Below are positions 8,562 through 16,857 of a stretch of 64,000 bases of DNA, one piece after another. Every line of letters begins with the position of its first letter. Positions within the stretch are counted from its first letter, which is position 1. A model generated the notes under the pieces. That model saw only the letters and a list, made by a program, of their open reading frames with translations. It made no database searches and had not been told where the DNA came from. The DNA comes from Bacteroidota bacterium. GTDB lineage: Bacteria > Bacteroidota > Ignavibacteria > UBA10030. The translations under genes were made by a program, and so were the position numbers. The stretch is from NCBI GenBank assembly GCA_025454835.1, contig JALONQ010000007.1:31907-95906 (forward strand), in the 5' to 3' direction.

Positions 8562-9779
8562 TCAAGAATTCGTTGGGTTTTCGGAGCTTTTCCCATTCTT
8601 GACAGCGCCAACGCGCCGATACCGCTCCCTGATCTCGGACAGAGAATCACCTCCGTACTTCTCGAGGAATGCGTTGGCCAATACTGGCGCAACAATAGCC
8701 TCGGCAATAACGCCTGCCGCCGGAACTGCGCAGGCGTCCGAGCGTTCGTAGCGGCCCTTGGAAGCCTTGCCTGTTCTGATGTTGATGGAGGGAAGCGGAA
8801 CAGCGAGTGTTGCGATCGGCTTCATGGCTCCGCGGATGATGATCGGTTCTCCGTTCGTCACCCCCCCCTCGATCCCACCCGCCCTGTTGGTCGATCGGCC
8901 GACCTTCCCGCCCCGGACAACGAAGGCATCGTGAACGTGCGAACCGGGCTTCCGGGCATTCGCAAATCCATCTCCGAACTCGACGCCTTTGATGGCCGGG
9001 ATCGCCATGACCGCCTGAGCGATCGCGCCATCGAGCTTTCGGTCGGCCTGCACGTAGCTTCCGAGGCCGATCGGCACGCCTGTCACGATCACCTCGAAGA
9101 TCCCGCCGAGCGTATCGCCAGCCTTGCGGGCCCGCCGGATCGCGGCGATGGCTTTGGAGGCGGCTCCTGGATCCAACATGCGCACCTCCGAGAGGTCGGC
9201 CTCTTCCGTCACCTTGTAGGCACCGCACGATGCTTTGGTGTATCTCGCGATCTTCCGGTCGACGGTCGATCGGTCTCCATATCCCACCGGTCCGATCGCC
9301 GTCACGTGGCTTCCGACAAAGATGCCGACATCCTCGAGGAATTTTCTAACGACCGTCGCGCAAGCGACCCTGATGGCTGTCTCCCGGGCGCTCGCCCGCT
9401 CGATCACATTTCGGATGTCCGAATGACGGTACTTCACGACCCCGACGTAGTCTGAATGCCCTGGTCGCGGAACCAACACCGGATCGACCCCGGCTCCATC
9501 GCCATCGACCGCCATGACCTTGAGCCAGTGCTCATGATCGATATTCCGGACCTGCAGGACGATAGGTGCACCGGTGGTGCGGCCGTACCGCACCCCTCCC
9601 ACGATGTCGACTGCGTCCGATTCGATCCGCATGCGCCCGCCACGGCCGTAGCCCTGTTGACGGCGACGTAGCTGATGGTCGACATAGCTCTTCGCGATGT
9701 CAACGCCCGCCGGCACGCCTTCGATGATGCCGGTCAGCACACGTCCGTGCGACTCGCCGGCAGTCAGGATTCGGATCAT
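8562..9779 (-). CDS. aroC: Chorismate synthase
   Basis: Converts 5-enolpyruvylshikimate-3-phosphate to chorismate, using reduced FMN. It has 405 residues; the family usually has 360-400. Signatures are TAGESHGRVLTGIIEGVPAG at the N-terminus, RPGHSDYVGVVKYRHSDIRN, the ERASARETAIRVA block (near residue 130) and RKPGSHVHDAFVVRGGKVGR with GGIEGGVTNGEPI near the C-terminal third. Starts with ATG at 9779. A strong hairpin separates it from htrA upstream, so it may have its own promoter. Confidence 0.97.
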   Translation of the reverse strand: MIRILTAGESHGRVLTGIIEGVPAGVDIAKSYVDHQLRRRQQGYGRGGRMRIESDAVDIVGGVRYGRTTGAPIVLQVRNIDHEHWLKVMAVDGDGAGVDPVLVPRPGHSDYVGVVKYRHSDIRNVIERASARETAIRVACATVVRKFLEDVGIFVGSHVTAIGPVGYGDRSTVDRKIARYTKASCGAYKVTEEADLSEVRMLDPGAASKAIAAIRRARKAGDTLGGIFEVIVTGVPIGLGSYVQADRKLDGAIAQAVMAIPAIKGVEFGDGFANARKPGSHVHDAFVVRGGKVGRSTNRAGGIEGGVTNGEPIIIRGAMKPIATLAVPLPSINIRTGKASKGRYERSDACAVPAAGVIAEAIVAPVLANAFLEKYGGDSLSEIRERYRRVGAVKNGKSSENPTNS

Positions 9780-9890
9780 CGTTCAGTTCTCCAACGACAT
9801 TCGTTCCGGTGGAACGCAGGTTGGTCTGCCTTCCACGTATTGGCGTAACATACCCCGAATTCCACGCAGTGGCAATGGAGGGTACAAGGA

Positions 9891-9920
9891 AAGGCGCCCC
9901 AGCCCGGGCCGGAGCGCCTT
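9891..9920 (-). terminator. Hairpin, probable terminator of htrA
   Basis: The arms aaggcgcccc (9891-9900) and ggagcgcctt (9911-9920) form a 10-bp stem with one G-T pair and a 10-nt loop. On the minus strand it lies about 50 nt past the htrA stop and is followed by TTCCTTG, a poor U-tract. It is a plausible but not ideal intrinsic terminator. Confidence 0.6.
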
Positions 9921-9971
9921 CGTTCACCATGGTGATCCGCGCCTCGTCGCGCGAGACCGCCTCACCACATC

Positions 9972-11510
9972 CTATCGAGGTTTCTCGACGGCAACGTAAC
10001 GCACGCGCTTGTCCGACCCCTTGACGCGGAGCATGACAGCATCGCCGGCCTCAAGGCGATCGACCTCCGCCCTGAATTCCGACGGGGACTGCATGGGCCG
10101 ATCGCCGACAGAGATGATGACATCCCCCTTCACGAGACCGCGAGAATTGGCCGGCCCGAAGGGTTCAACCTCTTCGACCAACACGCCGCGCTCGACGTCG
10201 TTGGCCTTCCGGGTTCGGTCGTCAAGGCCACGCACCTTCAGCCCGAGAGACGAAATGTCCTCGACCGCCGCCTTTTCGTCGCTCGGCGTCGGCCGGCGTG
10301 ACGCCGGCGCGTCGTTGGCTGCGACCGTCGTCTCTTCGTCGTCCCTCGGTTTCAGCGTGACCTTCTTCTCGATCATCTTCTTGTTCCGGTAGACCTTCAG
10401 CGAGACCGTCTCGCCCGGATAGCGGCTTGCCACCACGCTCTGGAGTGCGTTGGCGGTGTTCACTTCCACCCCGTCAACCGACAGGATGATGTCTCCCAGC
10501 TGCAATCCGGCCCCCTCGCCGGCGCTGTTCTTGTTGATCCCCTGAACGATCACGCCGCGGGCTTTCTCAAGCCCGGCCGCCTTTGCCGTCACCGCATCGA
10601 CGTTCTGGATCTGCACGCCGATGAAGCCACGACGGACCTTGCCGTACTTGATCAGGTCGGTCGCGACCTTCTTCGCAAGATTCATGGGAATGGCGAAGCT
10701 GTACCCTTGGTAGCGCGCATTCGTGGTGGCGATGGCCGTGTTGATGCCGATGACCGTACCGTTGATGTCCACGAGAGCTCCGCCGCTGTTGCCCGGGTTC
10801 ACGGCGGCATCGGTCTGGATGAAGTTCTCGATGCCATAGCCCGTGTTCTGGTCGTCGATGATGCGGATCTGGCGTCCGAGCGCGCTCACGATCCCCTGTG
10901 TCATGGTCGAGGAAAGACCGAGAGGATTGCCGAACGCAAAGACGACGTGGCCGACCTCGACCTGGTCCGAATTTCCGAGCATGGCCACCGGGAGATCGGT
11001 CGCCTGAACCTTGATCACCGCGAGGTCTGTGTACTGGTCGCTCCCGATCAGCCGGGCTTGGAATTCCCGGGTGTCGGGCAATCGGACGGTGATGCCGTTG
11101 GACGCCGCGTTCTCAACGACGTGGTGATTGGTCAGGACATAGCCGTCCGTGGACAAAACGACACCCGATCCCGCGCCGAGCTCTGGACCACGACGAGGCA
11201 TCCTGAACTCCGGGCCGAAGAACCGGTGGAAGAACTGTCCTCCCTCTTCGGTTCCCTCCTTCGCTTCCGGGTCCGTCTTGACCGTGATGTAGACGACGGT
11301 CGGATTCACATTCCGCGCGATCTCCTGATAGGCCTCGTTCAGGGCCTTCAGGGTCGCATTTGCCTTCGGCGGGGCTTTCTGACTGCCGATCGTGACGTCT
11401 TGCACGGCGAAGGACACTCCGACGCCTTTGAGGCCTGACACGAGGATGACACCAAAGACGATCCCGAGCGAAACGAGCACCACCGCCAGGATCACAGAAC
11501 GGGTCGACAT
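9972..11510 (-). CDS. HtrA/DegP-family serine protease, two PDZ domains
   Basis: Envelope quality-control protease that degrades misfolded proteins. It has 512 residues. An N-terminal membrane anchor or uncleaved signal (residues 5-26) precedes the trypsin-like domain. The catalytic triad is visible: H130 in TNHHVV, D162 in YTDLAV and S242 in PGNSGGAL. PDZ1 follows at about 285-385 (RRGFIGVQIQNV) and PDZ2 at about 425-510 (GLVKGDVIISVGDRPM). ATG at 11510 is preceded by AAGGAGG. recO ends 10 nt upstream, so the two genes are probably co-transcribed. Confidence 0.96.
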   Translation of the reverse strand: MSTRSVILAVVLVSLGIVFGVILVSGLKGVGVSFAVQDVTIGSQKAPPKANATLKALNEAYQEIARNVNPTVVYITVKTDPEAKEGTEEGGQFFHRFFGPEFRMPRRGPELGAGSGVVLSTDGYVLTNHHVVENAASNGITVRLPDTREFQARLIGSDQYTDLAVIKVQATDLPVAMLGNSDQVEVGHVVFAFGNPLGLSSTMTQGIVSALGRQIRIIDDQNTGYGIENFIQTDAAVNPGNSGGALVDINGTVIGINTAIATTNARYQGYSFAIPMNLAKKVATDLIKYGKVRRGFIGVQIQNVDAVTAKAAGLEKARGVIVQGINKNSAGEGAGLQLGDIILSVDGVEVNTANALQSVVASRYPGETVSLKVYRNKKMIEKKVTLKPRDDEETTVAANDAPASRRPTPSDEKAAVEDISSLGLKVRGLDDRTRKANDVERGVLVEEVEPFGPANSRGLVKGDVIISVGDRPMQSPSEFRAEVDRLEAGDAVMLRVKGSDKRVRYVAVEKPR

Positions 11511-11520
11511 ACCTACCTCC

Positions 11521-12330
11521 TTAATGGGAACGGATCACTTCACGCACCAGATCGGACGTCCTCAGGGGTGTCCGTTGTTCCAAATGGAACCTCTCGTATA
11601 AACGCAGGACCGACTCCATTTCGTTCCTCACCTCATTGGAGACCGGCCTCGAGCCAGCGTCCACCAACGGTCCCGACTGCAGGCGTTGCAGGCCCTCCAG
11701 CGCCTCGGTCGAAACGAGCGTTTCAGACCAATGGTCCCTTCCGCCGGCACGGCTCGGCAATGAGATCACCGCCTGTTCACACTCCGAGCACAGGGGGCCA
11801 CCCTTCCCGACATGATAGCGGAGCCGCGTCGGCTCGCCTGGAATGACCTCTTTCGCGCAGCGGACGCAGCGAACGAACGACGGCTCAAACCCCAGCGCGC
11901 CGATCGTCTTCCACCGGAACGCGATCAGCACATCGGCAAGGCCGTCATCCCGCCGGTCGGCCGCGCGCAAGCCGGCGGCCAGAAGCTCGTAGAGGTCCTG
12001 ATGCGGCTCGCCAGGTTGCGTCAGCACATTCACCACCTCGACCATCTGCATCATGGCCGTCGTGGCCGCCAGTGATGATGAGAGCCTCCGATGGCGTTCA
12101 AGCACGTCGGCCTGCGTGAGCGTTTGCACCTCGCGCGATACTCGGGCATGATAGACGACCTCAAGATGCGCGCCGGCATCCAAGGCCGAGCCGAAACGCG
12201 CTCGAGCTGAACGGGCCCCCTTGGCAACGACCGCCACTTTGCCATGGTCCCTCGTGAACAGCGTAACGATCTTGCTCGTGTCGCCGTAGCGTATCGTGCG
12301 GAGCACGATGGCAGATGTTTTGACGATCAT
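11521..12330 (-). CDS. recO: DNA repair protein RecO
   Basis: Loads RecA at gaps together with RecR and anneals single strands. It has 269 residues: an N-terminal OB fold (VKTSAIVLRTIRYGDTSKIV), a helical core, and the RecO zinc motif with two CxxC pairs (CVRCAKE at about 137 and CSECEQ at about 168). ATG at 12330 overlaps the mtnA stop by 4 nt. Confidence 0.95.
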   Translation of the reverse strand: MIVKTSAIVLRTIRYGDTSKIVTLFTRDHGKVAVVAKGARSARARFGSALDAGAHLEVVYHARVSREVQTLTQADVLERHRRLSSSLAATTAMMQMVEVVNVLTQPGEPHQDLYELLAAGLRAADRRDDGLADVLIAFRWKTIGALGFEPSFVRCVRCAKEVIPGEPTRLRYHVGKGGPLCSECEQAVISLPSRAGGRDHWSETLVSTEALEGLQRLQSGPLVDAGSRPVSNEVRNEMESVLRLYERFHLEQRTPLRTSDLVREVIRSH

Positions 12331-13361
12331 GCCGGCTTCCTCGTTCCCGTCAACGCCGCGATGGTGTCGACCCCCGGAGGCTGCGCGATCCCTCGGTCGG
12401 TGATGACCGCCGAGACAAGCCTCGCCGGAACCAGGTCGAAGGCCGGATTGAAGACCCTGCTCTCAACGGGGGCTACCTCCCGACCGCCGCACACAACGAC
12501 CTCCCGTGCGCTTCGTTCCTCGATCGGGATCTGAGCGCCCTCAGCCGTGCTCAGGTCGATCGTTGAAACGGGCGCCGCGACAAAGAACGGAAGTCGGTGC
12601 GCTTGAGAAAGCACGGCGAGACCGTACGAGCCGACCTTGTTGGCAACGTCGCCGTTCCGAGCGATACGGTCCGCACCGACGATCACCGATCGCACGATGC
12701 CGCGCTGCATCAGCACAGCGGCCATTGAATCGGTGATGAGGGTATACGGGATCTGGAGGGAGCTCAACTCCCACGCGGTGAGTCGGGCTCCCTGCAAGAG
12801 CGGCCGGGTTTCGCCCACGTACACATGCGTGCAACGTCCCGCTTCCCAAGCCTTTCGGATCACTCCGAGCGCCGTACCGATGCCGCCCGTGGCGAGCATT
12901 CCGGTGTTGCAGTGTGTCAACACCGCAGCTTGATCGGGCAAGAGCGCGGAGCCATGGGCGGCGATCCGCTCGCACGCCTCACGGTCCTCCTGGTGGATCG
13001 CCGTGGCTTCGCGTTCAAGTGCCGTCACATCCATACGCGAAACCAAACCCGACAGTTGCACCACCTTCCGCATCCGGTCGATTGCCCACATGAGGTTGAC
13101 CGCTGTCGGACGCGCGCTGCCAATCGCATCCCACTGAAGGCGAACGAATTCCCATGACCGGCCGAGGTGGCGTTGTGCGGCGAGCACGGCGGCGTACGCC
13201 CCGGCGATCCCGATGAGCGGCGCTCCTCGGATCGCCAATTCCCGGATCGCGCCAATGACCACGGATGGATCATCGGTTTCGATCAGGGCCGTCTCGTGCG
13301 GCAGGCGTGTTTGGTCGAGGAACAGGAGTCGTCCGTCATGCCATTGGATCGGTTCGATCAT
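12327..13361 (-). CDS. mtnA: Methylthioribose-1-phosphate isomerase
   Basis: Isomerises 5-methylthioribose-1-phosphate to the ribulose form in methionine salvage. It has 344 residues. Family motifs are IRGAPLIGIAGAYA (near 45), the catalytic Cys in LTHCNTGMLATGG (near 150) and the catalytic Asp in GADRIARNGDVANKVGSY (near 232). No other methionine-salvage gene is near. The neighbouring PfkB-family kinase might work in nucleoside or methylthio-sugar salvage with it, but that is speculation. ATG at 13361. Confidence 0.95.
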   Translation of the reverse strand: MIEPIQWHDGRLLFLDQTRLPHETALIETDDPSVVIGAIRELAIRGAPLIGIAGAYAAVLAAQRHLGRSWEFVRLQWDAIGSARPTAVNLMWAIDRMRKVVQLSGLVSRMDVTALEREATAIHQEDREACERIAAHGSALLPDQAAVLTHCNTGMLATGGIGTALGVIRKAWEAGRCTHVYVGETRPLLQGARLTAWELSSLQIPYTLITDSMAAVLMQRGIVRSVIVGADRIARNGDVANKVGSYGLAVLSQAHRLPFFVAAPVSTIDLSTAEGAQIPIEERSAREVVVCGGREVAPVESRVFNPAFDLVPARLVSAVITDRGIAQPPGVDTIAALTGTRKPA

Positions 13362-13393
13362 TGCGAGGTCGGCTCTGATGGCCCTGACATTGC

Positions 13394-13430
13394 ACCGGCC
13401 ATCCTCCGGGTGACCCGGTGAACGGCCGGT
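13394..13430 (-). other. Nested inverted repeats between the PfkB gene and mtnA
   Basis: An outer pair ACCGGCC (13394-13400) and GGCCGGT (13424-13430) encloses a second potential hairpin built on CCGGGT/ACCCGG. There is no U-tract. It could be a leader structure for mtnA or a weak terminator of the upstream kinase gene. Confidence 0.35.
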
Positions 13431-13459
13431 CGTGAACGACGCACAGGCATGGACGAGGG

Positions 13460-14374
13460 TCAGGCCTCGTCGAACCGCGACAGGTCCATGAACGCCCTGA
13501 AACGGTCCTGGATCTTGAGGGGGGACAGGTCACGAAGACCTTCGACGCTAAAGCGCTCGACGCAGAAGGAAGCGAGTGTGCTTCCATAGATGACGGCCCG
13601 CTTCAAGTTGGCGTCGGACAGGTCGTCCGTTTTCGCCAGCCAGCCGATGAACCCGCCTGCGAACGAGTCCCCCGCGCCCGTGGGATCATAGAGGTTCTCG
13701 AGCGGATACGCCGGCGCCGAGAAGATCGTCTCCTCGGTCACGAGTAACGCCCCATGCTCTCCCTTCTTGATGATCACGATCCGAGGTCCCATGCCCCGAA
13801 TAACGCGGGCCGCCTTTGTCAGATTCGGTTCGCGCGTCAACAACCGCGCCTCGGAATCGTTCAAGATGAGCACATCGATGACCTTGAGGGTCTCGACCAG
13901 CTCTTGTGGCGTCGACTCGATCCAGTAATTCATCGTATCGCCGACCACAAGCCGGGGCTTGCTGATTTGGTCCAGGACCTTTCGTTGAAGGCCTGGATGG
14001 ATGTTACCGAGGCAGACGTACGCGCTGCGGCGATAGTTGTCCGGGATCTTCGGGTCGAACGCGGAGAAGACATTCAACTCCGTCAGGAGCGTGTCACGAT
14101 TGTTCAGGTCGTAGTGATAGCGTCCGGCCCACCGAAACGTCCGTCCTTCCTTCACGACCTGCAGACCGTCGAGGTCGATACCGTGTTCCTCCAGGAAGCG
14201 CAAGTGCTCTTGGGGAAAATCACCGCCGACGACGCCGACGCACCGGATCGGTTTGGTGAAATAGCTGGCCGCCGTTGAAATGTAGACGGCCGACCCTCCG
14301 AGCGCGTTCTCCACGCGTCCGAATGGCGTTTCGACAGAATCCAGTGCCACTGAACCGACAACCAGCAGACTCAC
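13460..14374 (-). CDS. PfkB-family carbohydrate/nucleoside kinase
   Basis: A ribokinase-superfamily kinase of 304 residues. The N-terminal Gly-rich segment (RVENALGGSAVYIST, near 20-35) and the C-terminal catalytic signature DPTGAGDSFAGGFIGWLA (near 232-250) are both present. Substrate is not evident; the sequence lacks the lid motifs I would expect of classical ribokinase, and it lies beside mtnA. The start is GTG at 14374, preceded by a good AAAGGA ribosome-binding site. Confidence 0.88.
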   Translation of the reverse strand: MSLLVVGSVALDSVETPFGRVENALGGSAVYISTAASYFTKPIRCVGVVGGDFPQEHLRFLEEHGIDLDGLQVVKEGRTFRWAGRYHYDLNNRDTLLTELNVFSAFDPKIPDNYRRSAYVCLGNIHPGLQRKVLDQISKPRLVVGDTMNYWIESTPQELVETLKVIDVLILNDSEARLLTREPNLTKAARVIRGMGPRIVIIKKGEHGALLVTEETIFSAPAYPLENLYDPTGAGDSFAGGFIGWLAKTDDLSDANLKRAVIYGSTLASFCVERFSVEGLRDLSPLKIQDRFRAFMDLSRFDEA

Positions 14375-14499
14375 GGGGAATCCTTTCGAACGAGATCAAA
14401 CCTGAACGACCGGTGCGCCCCAAGATGCCCGGACCAGACCCTTCTGCACCCTGCGCGTTCGTGCCACCTGCGTCCCCGCGAAGCGGCCACGTTCTTCGA

Positions 14500-14970
14500 C
14501 TACGACGCAGCCAATCGGGTGCGTTCCGCCAGTTCGGGATGGGTCAACAACTCCTGCTCGAGATAGTCGATCAATCTCCTGTTGGCCGGCCACAAGACCC
14601 GAGCCCGCGCATCGTCGGGCAACAGCCAACGCGCATCCTGGTGTTCCGTCGACAGCACGACCTCCGACGACGATTCGGCCTCGGCCACGAACTGCGGCGT
14701 CAGGTGGACCGTGTCTGTGAGCGCACCGTAGAAACCGTTGATCCCAGGAACGACCCACAACGCACGCACTCGAAGACCGGTCTCCTCCCGCACCTCTCGT
14801 CGCGCGGCTTCGACCGCCGACTCACCGTCGCGGATCTTGCCCGTCACGAACTGCCACAAGCCCGGGTAGAGGCGTTCCTGCGCCGCCCGCTGGACGAGCA
14901 GGATCTCAAGCCGGGCCCCGCGCTGACGGAACACGGCGACTTCGACGAACGACGACGCGATCAAGGGCAT
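14500..14970 (-). CDS. Nudix hydrolase
   Basis: Hydrolyses a nucleoside-diphosphate-linked substrate. It has 156 residues with a complete Nudix box at residues 44-66: G44, E50 and REVREETGL at 58-66 fit GX5EX7REUXEEXGU. The N-terminal strand VEVAVFRQRGARLEILLVQR and the pattern LWQFVTGKI resemble dihydroneopterin-triphosphate diphosphatase-like members, but the substrate cannot be fixed from sequence. The gene stands alone with about 120-nt spacers on both sides. Confidence 0.88.
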   Translation of the reverse strand: MPLIASSFVEVAVFRQRGARLEILLVQRAAQERLYPGLWQFVTGKIRDGESAVEAARREVREETGLRVRALWVVPGINGFYGALTDTVHLTPQFVAEAESSSEVVLSTEHQDARWLLPDDARARVLWPANRRLIDYLEQELLTHPELAERTRLAAS

Positions 14971-15090
14971 GAAACGCGAGAATGTTTGCCGTCCGCCCGT
15001 CGTTCATTCCCGCAAAGCTCCGAACGAACCGCACGGACAACGGCCTCAAAGATAGCCGAAAAACGAGCCGAATCCAATGGAAGGCGCGGA

Positions 15091-16038
15091 TCAGGGGCCA
15101 GAGACCGATGGGACCCCAAAGGCGCTTGTGGCATGCCGTACGGCGTTTCGAATGGCTTCTCCTGCCAAGTGAGCGCCACATTCCGCCACAAGGTCCAGGT
15201 CGGCCGATTCGCCGCCGCAGGAGAGCGCGAACGAAACGTCGCCGTCGTACGAGCTGTGGACCGGAACGATGGCGCGCGCAAGTCCGTCGTGCATCCGCTG
15301 GGACACGCGCAGGCATTCCACCTTGGTGAAGCGCGCATTCGTGAGAAGGACCATGAGGGTGGTATTCGTCTGGTCAAGTACCCGGCTTCGGGCGAAGGGG
15401 CGGAGCGGATGTCGATCGGCCGTCCAAGACTGGTCGGGTTCTCGCGCCCCGGCGATGATCGTTCCGCGCTCGTCGAGCACATCACCGACCGCATTCACCG
15501 CTGCCAGGACCTGGACCACGACCGTTCCCTGTCGCCATTCAGCCGCGCCGAACCCTCCGCGCATGCGTCCCTCCAGCCCATTCCACTTTCCGACCGTTGC
15601 GCCGGTCCCGACGCCGATCGAACCTTGGCTGCTGATGAACGGCTCGGCCGACTCGCATGCAAGGCGCCCTTGCTCCGGGCCGGGACGGATACTCCAGGAC
15701 CCCACGTTCAGGTCGAAGATCACGGCCGCGGGGACGATCGGGACCACGCCCCATGGAGTGCGGTAGCCGATGCCACGTTCCTCGAGCCAACGCATCACTC
15801 CATCGGCCGCAGCCAGACCGTACGCGCTGCCGCCCGTCAACAGAATGGCATGCACCTGGTCCATCTTCTTGTCGACGGCGAGGAGCGTCATCTCGCGCGA
15901 TCCCGGCGAGCTCCCCCGCACTTCGGCGCTGGCCATGGTCCCGGGCGGACACAGGAGGACCGTGCAACCCGTTCCATGCACGGCATCAGTCCAGTGACCG
16001 AGCCGGAAACCGTCGAGCAGTCGTATCGTGTCAGGCAT
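15091..16038 (-). CDS. P1-family (S58, DmpA-like) peptidase homologue
   Basis: A 315-residue member of the DmpA/P1 aminopeptidase family. Signatures are LTGGSAYGLAAADGVMRWLE (near 68-87), GSIGVGTGATVGKWNG (near 140) and VVVQVLAAVNAVGDV. I chose ATG at 16038, which overlaps the SpoU methyltransferase stop by 8 nt; the frame is open further upstream but that part is the antisense shadow of the methyltransferase gene. Where active members read GG(L/I)G(T/S)(A/S)S, this protein reads GGFGAAEW, so the residue exposed by self-cleavage appears to be Ala. It may be inactive or have a different function. Confidence 0.85.
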   Translation of the reverse strand: MPDTIRLLDGFRLGHWTDAVHGTGCTVLLCPPGTMASAEVRGSSPGSREMTLLAVDKKMDQVHAILLTGGSAYGLAAADGVMRWLEERGIGYRTPWGVVPIVPAAVIFDLNVGSWSIRPGPEQGRLACESAEPFISSQGSIGVGTGATVGKWNGLEGRMRGGFGAAEWRQGTVVVQVLAAVNAVGDVLDERGTIIAGAREPDQSWTADRHPLRPFARSRVLDQTNTTLMVLLTNARFTKVECLRVSQRMHDGLARAIVPVHSSYDGDVSFALSCGGESADLDLVAECGAHLAGEAIRNAVRHATSAFGVPSVSGP

Positions 16039-16834
16039 GGCGCTGCTCCGAGAGCGACGAGAGGAGGATCGCACCGGCTGCCGCAACGTTGAGCGATTCT
16101 GCGCGACCGCTTCGTGGTATGGAGACCCGCCGGGAGGCGACGCTACGCACCTCAGGACTGATGCCGTGCGCCTCACTTCCGAGGATGAGCGCCACCCGCC
16201 CCTGAGGCACCCACCGCGGCCACGTACCGCCGTCGACTTCGGCGGTGACGAGCGTGACCCCCGCATCAGCCAACGCGCGGCAAGCCCCTGCCAGGTCTTT
16301 GACCTCGATGGCGTGAAGATGGAAGAGGGAACCCATCGTGGAGCGAAGGACCTTCGGACTATCAACGGAGGCAGATCCAGCACCGAGCACGACCGCCGAG
16401 ACTCCGAACCAATCAGCCGTCCTGATGAGCGTGCCGACATTTCCGGGGTCGGCCACGCCGTCAAGGACGAGGAGGTCGCCTGCGGCGGGCAGATCGCTCA
16501 ATCCAAATGTGGGAAGGAGGGCCACGGCAACGATGCCCTGGTCTTCGCGCACATCGCTGACGGCTCGCAGATCGGCCGCTGTGCCGGAGCGAAGGACGAT
16601 CGCCCGGTCGGCGCATCTCTGGAGCACAGACACACCCTGCGGCGGCACGCGCTGCAGGTCCACGACCACCGACTCGACCCTCCAACGCGAAGCGAGCAGT
16701 TCATCGACCGCCTTCCACCCTTCCACCAAGACATGGCCCGCCTCCTCGCGCCCCTTCTTGGTCGTGAGCGAGCGGAGGTACTTCACTTCTCCCTTGGTGA
16801 GAGGACGCGCGGGTGTGGTCAGAGGTCGGGCCAT
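16031..16834 (-). CDS. SpoU/TrmH-family RNA 2'-O-methyltransferase
   Basis: A SAM-dependent ribose methyltransferase with the SPOUT trefoil knot. It has 267 residues: an N-terminal substrate-binding domain with basic LTKGEVKYLRSLTTKKGR, then knot motifs 1 (VADPGNVGTLIRTADWFG), 2 (VALILGSEAHGISPEV) and 3 (VSIPRSGRAESLNVAAAGAIL). This layout matches 23S rRNA methyltransferases such as RlmB or TsnR-type enzymes rather than tRNA TrmL. ATG at 16834. Confidence 0.93.
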   Translation of the reverse strand: MARPLTTPARPLTKGEVKYLRSLTTKKGREEAGHVLVEGWKAVDELLASRWRVESVVVDLQRVPPQGVSVLQRCADRAIVLRSGTAADLRAVSDVREDQGIVAVALLPTFGLSDLPAAGDLLVLDGVADPGNVGTLIRTADWFGVSAVVLGAGSASVDSPKVLRSTMGSLFHLHAIEVKDLAGACRALADAGVTLVTAEVDGGTWPRWVPQGRVALILGSEAHGISPEVRSVASRRVSIPRSGRAESLNVAAAGAILLSSLSEQRHA

Positions 16835-16857
16835 CGTTCGTTCAGGATATGCCGAGA

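Noticed and set aside
14275..16092. 605-codon plus-strand open frame opposite the Nudix and peptidase genes
   Set aside because: Arg/Pro/His-rich with no domain, crosses three real minus-strand genes and their spacers; a GC-driven shadow.
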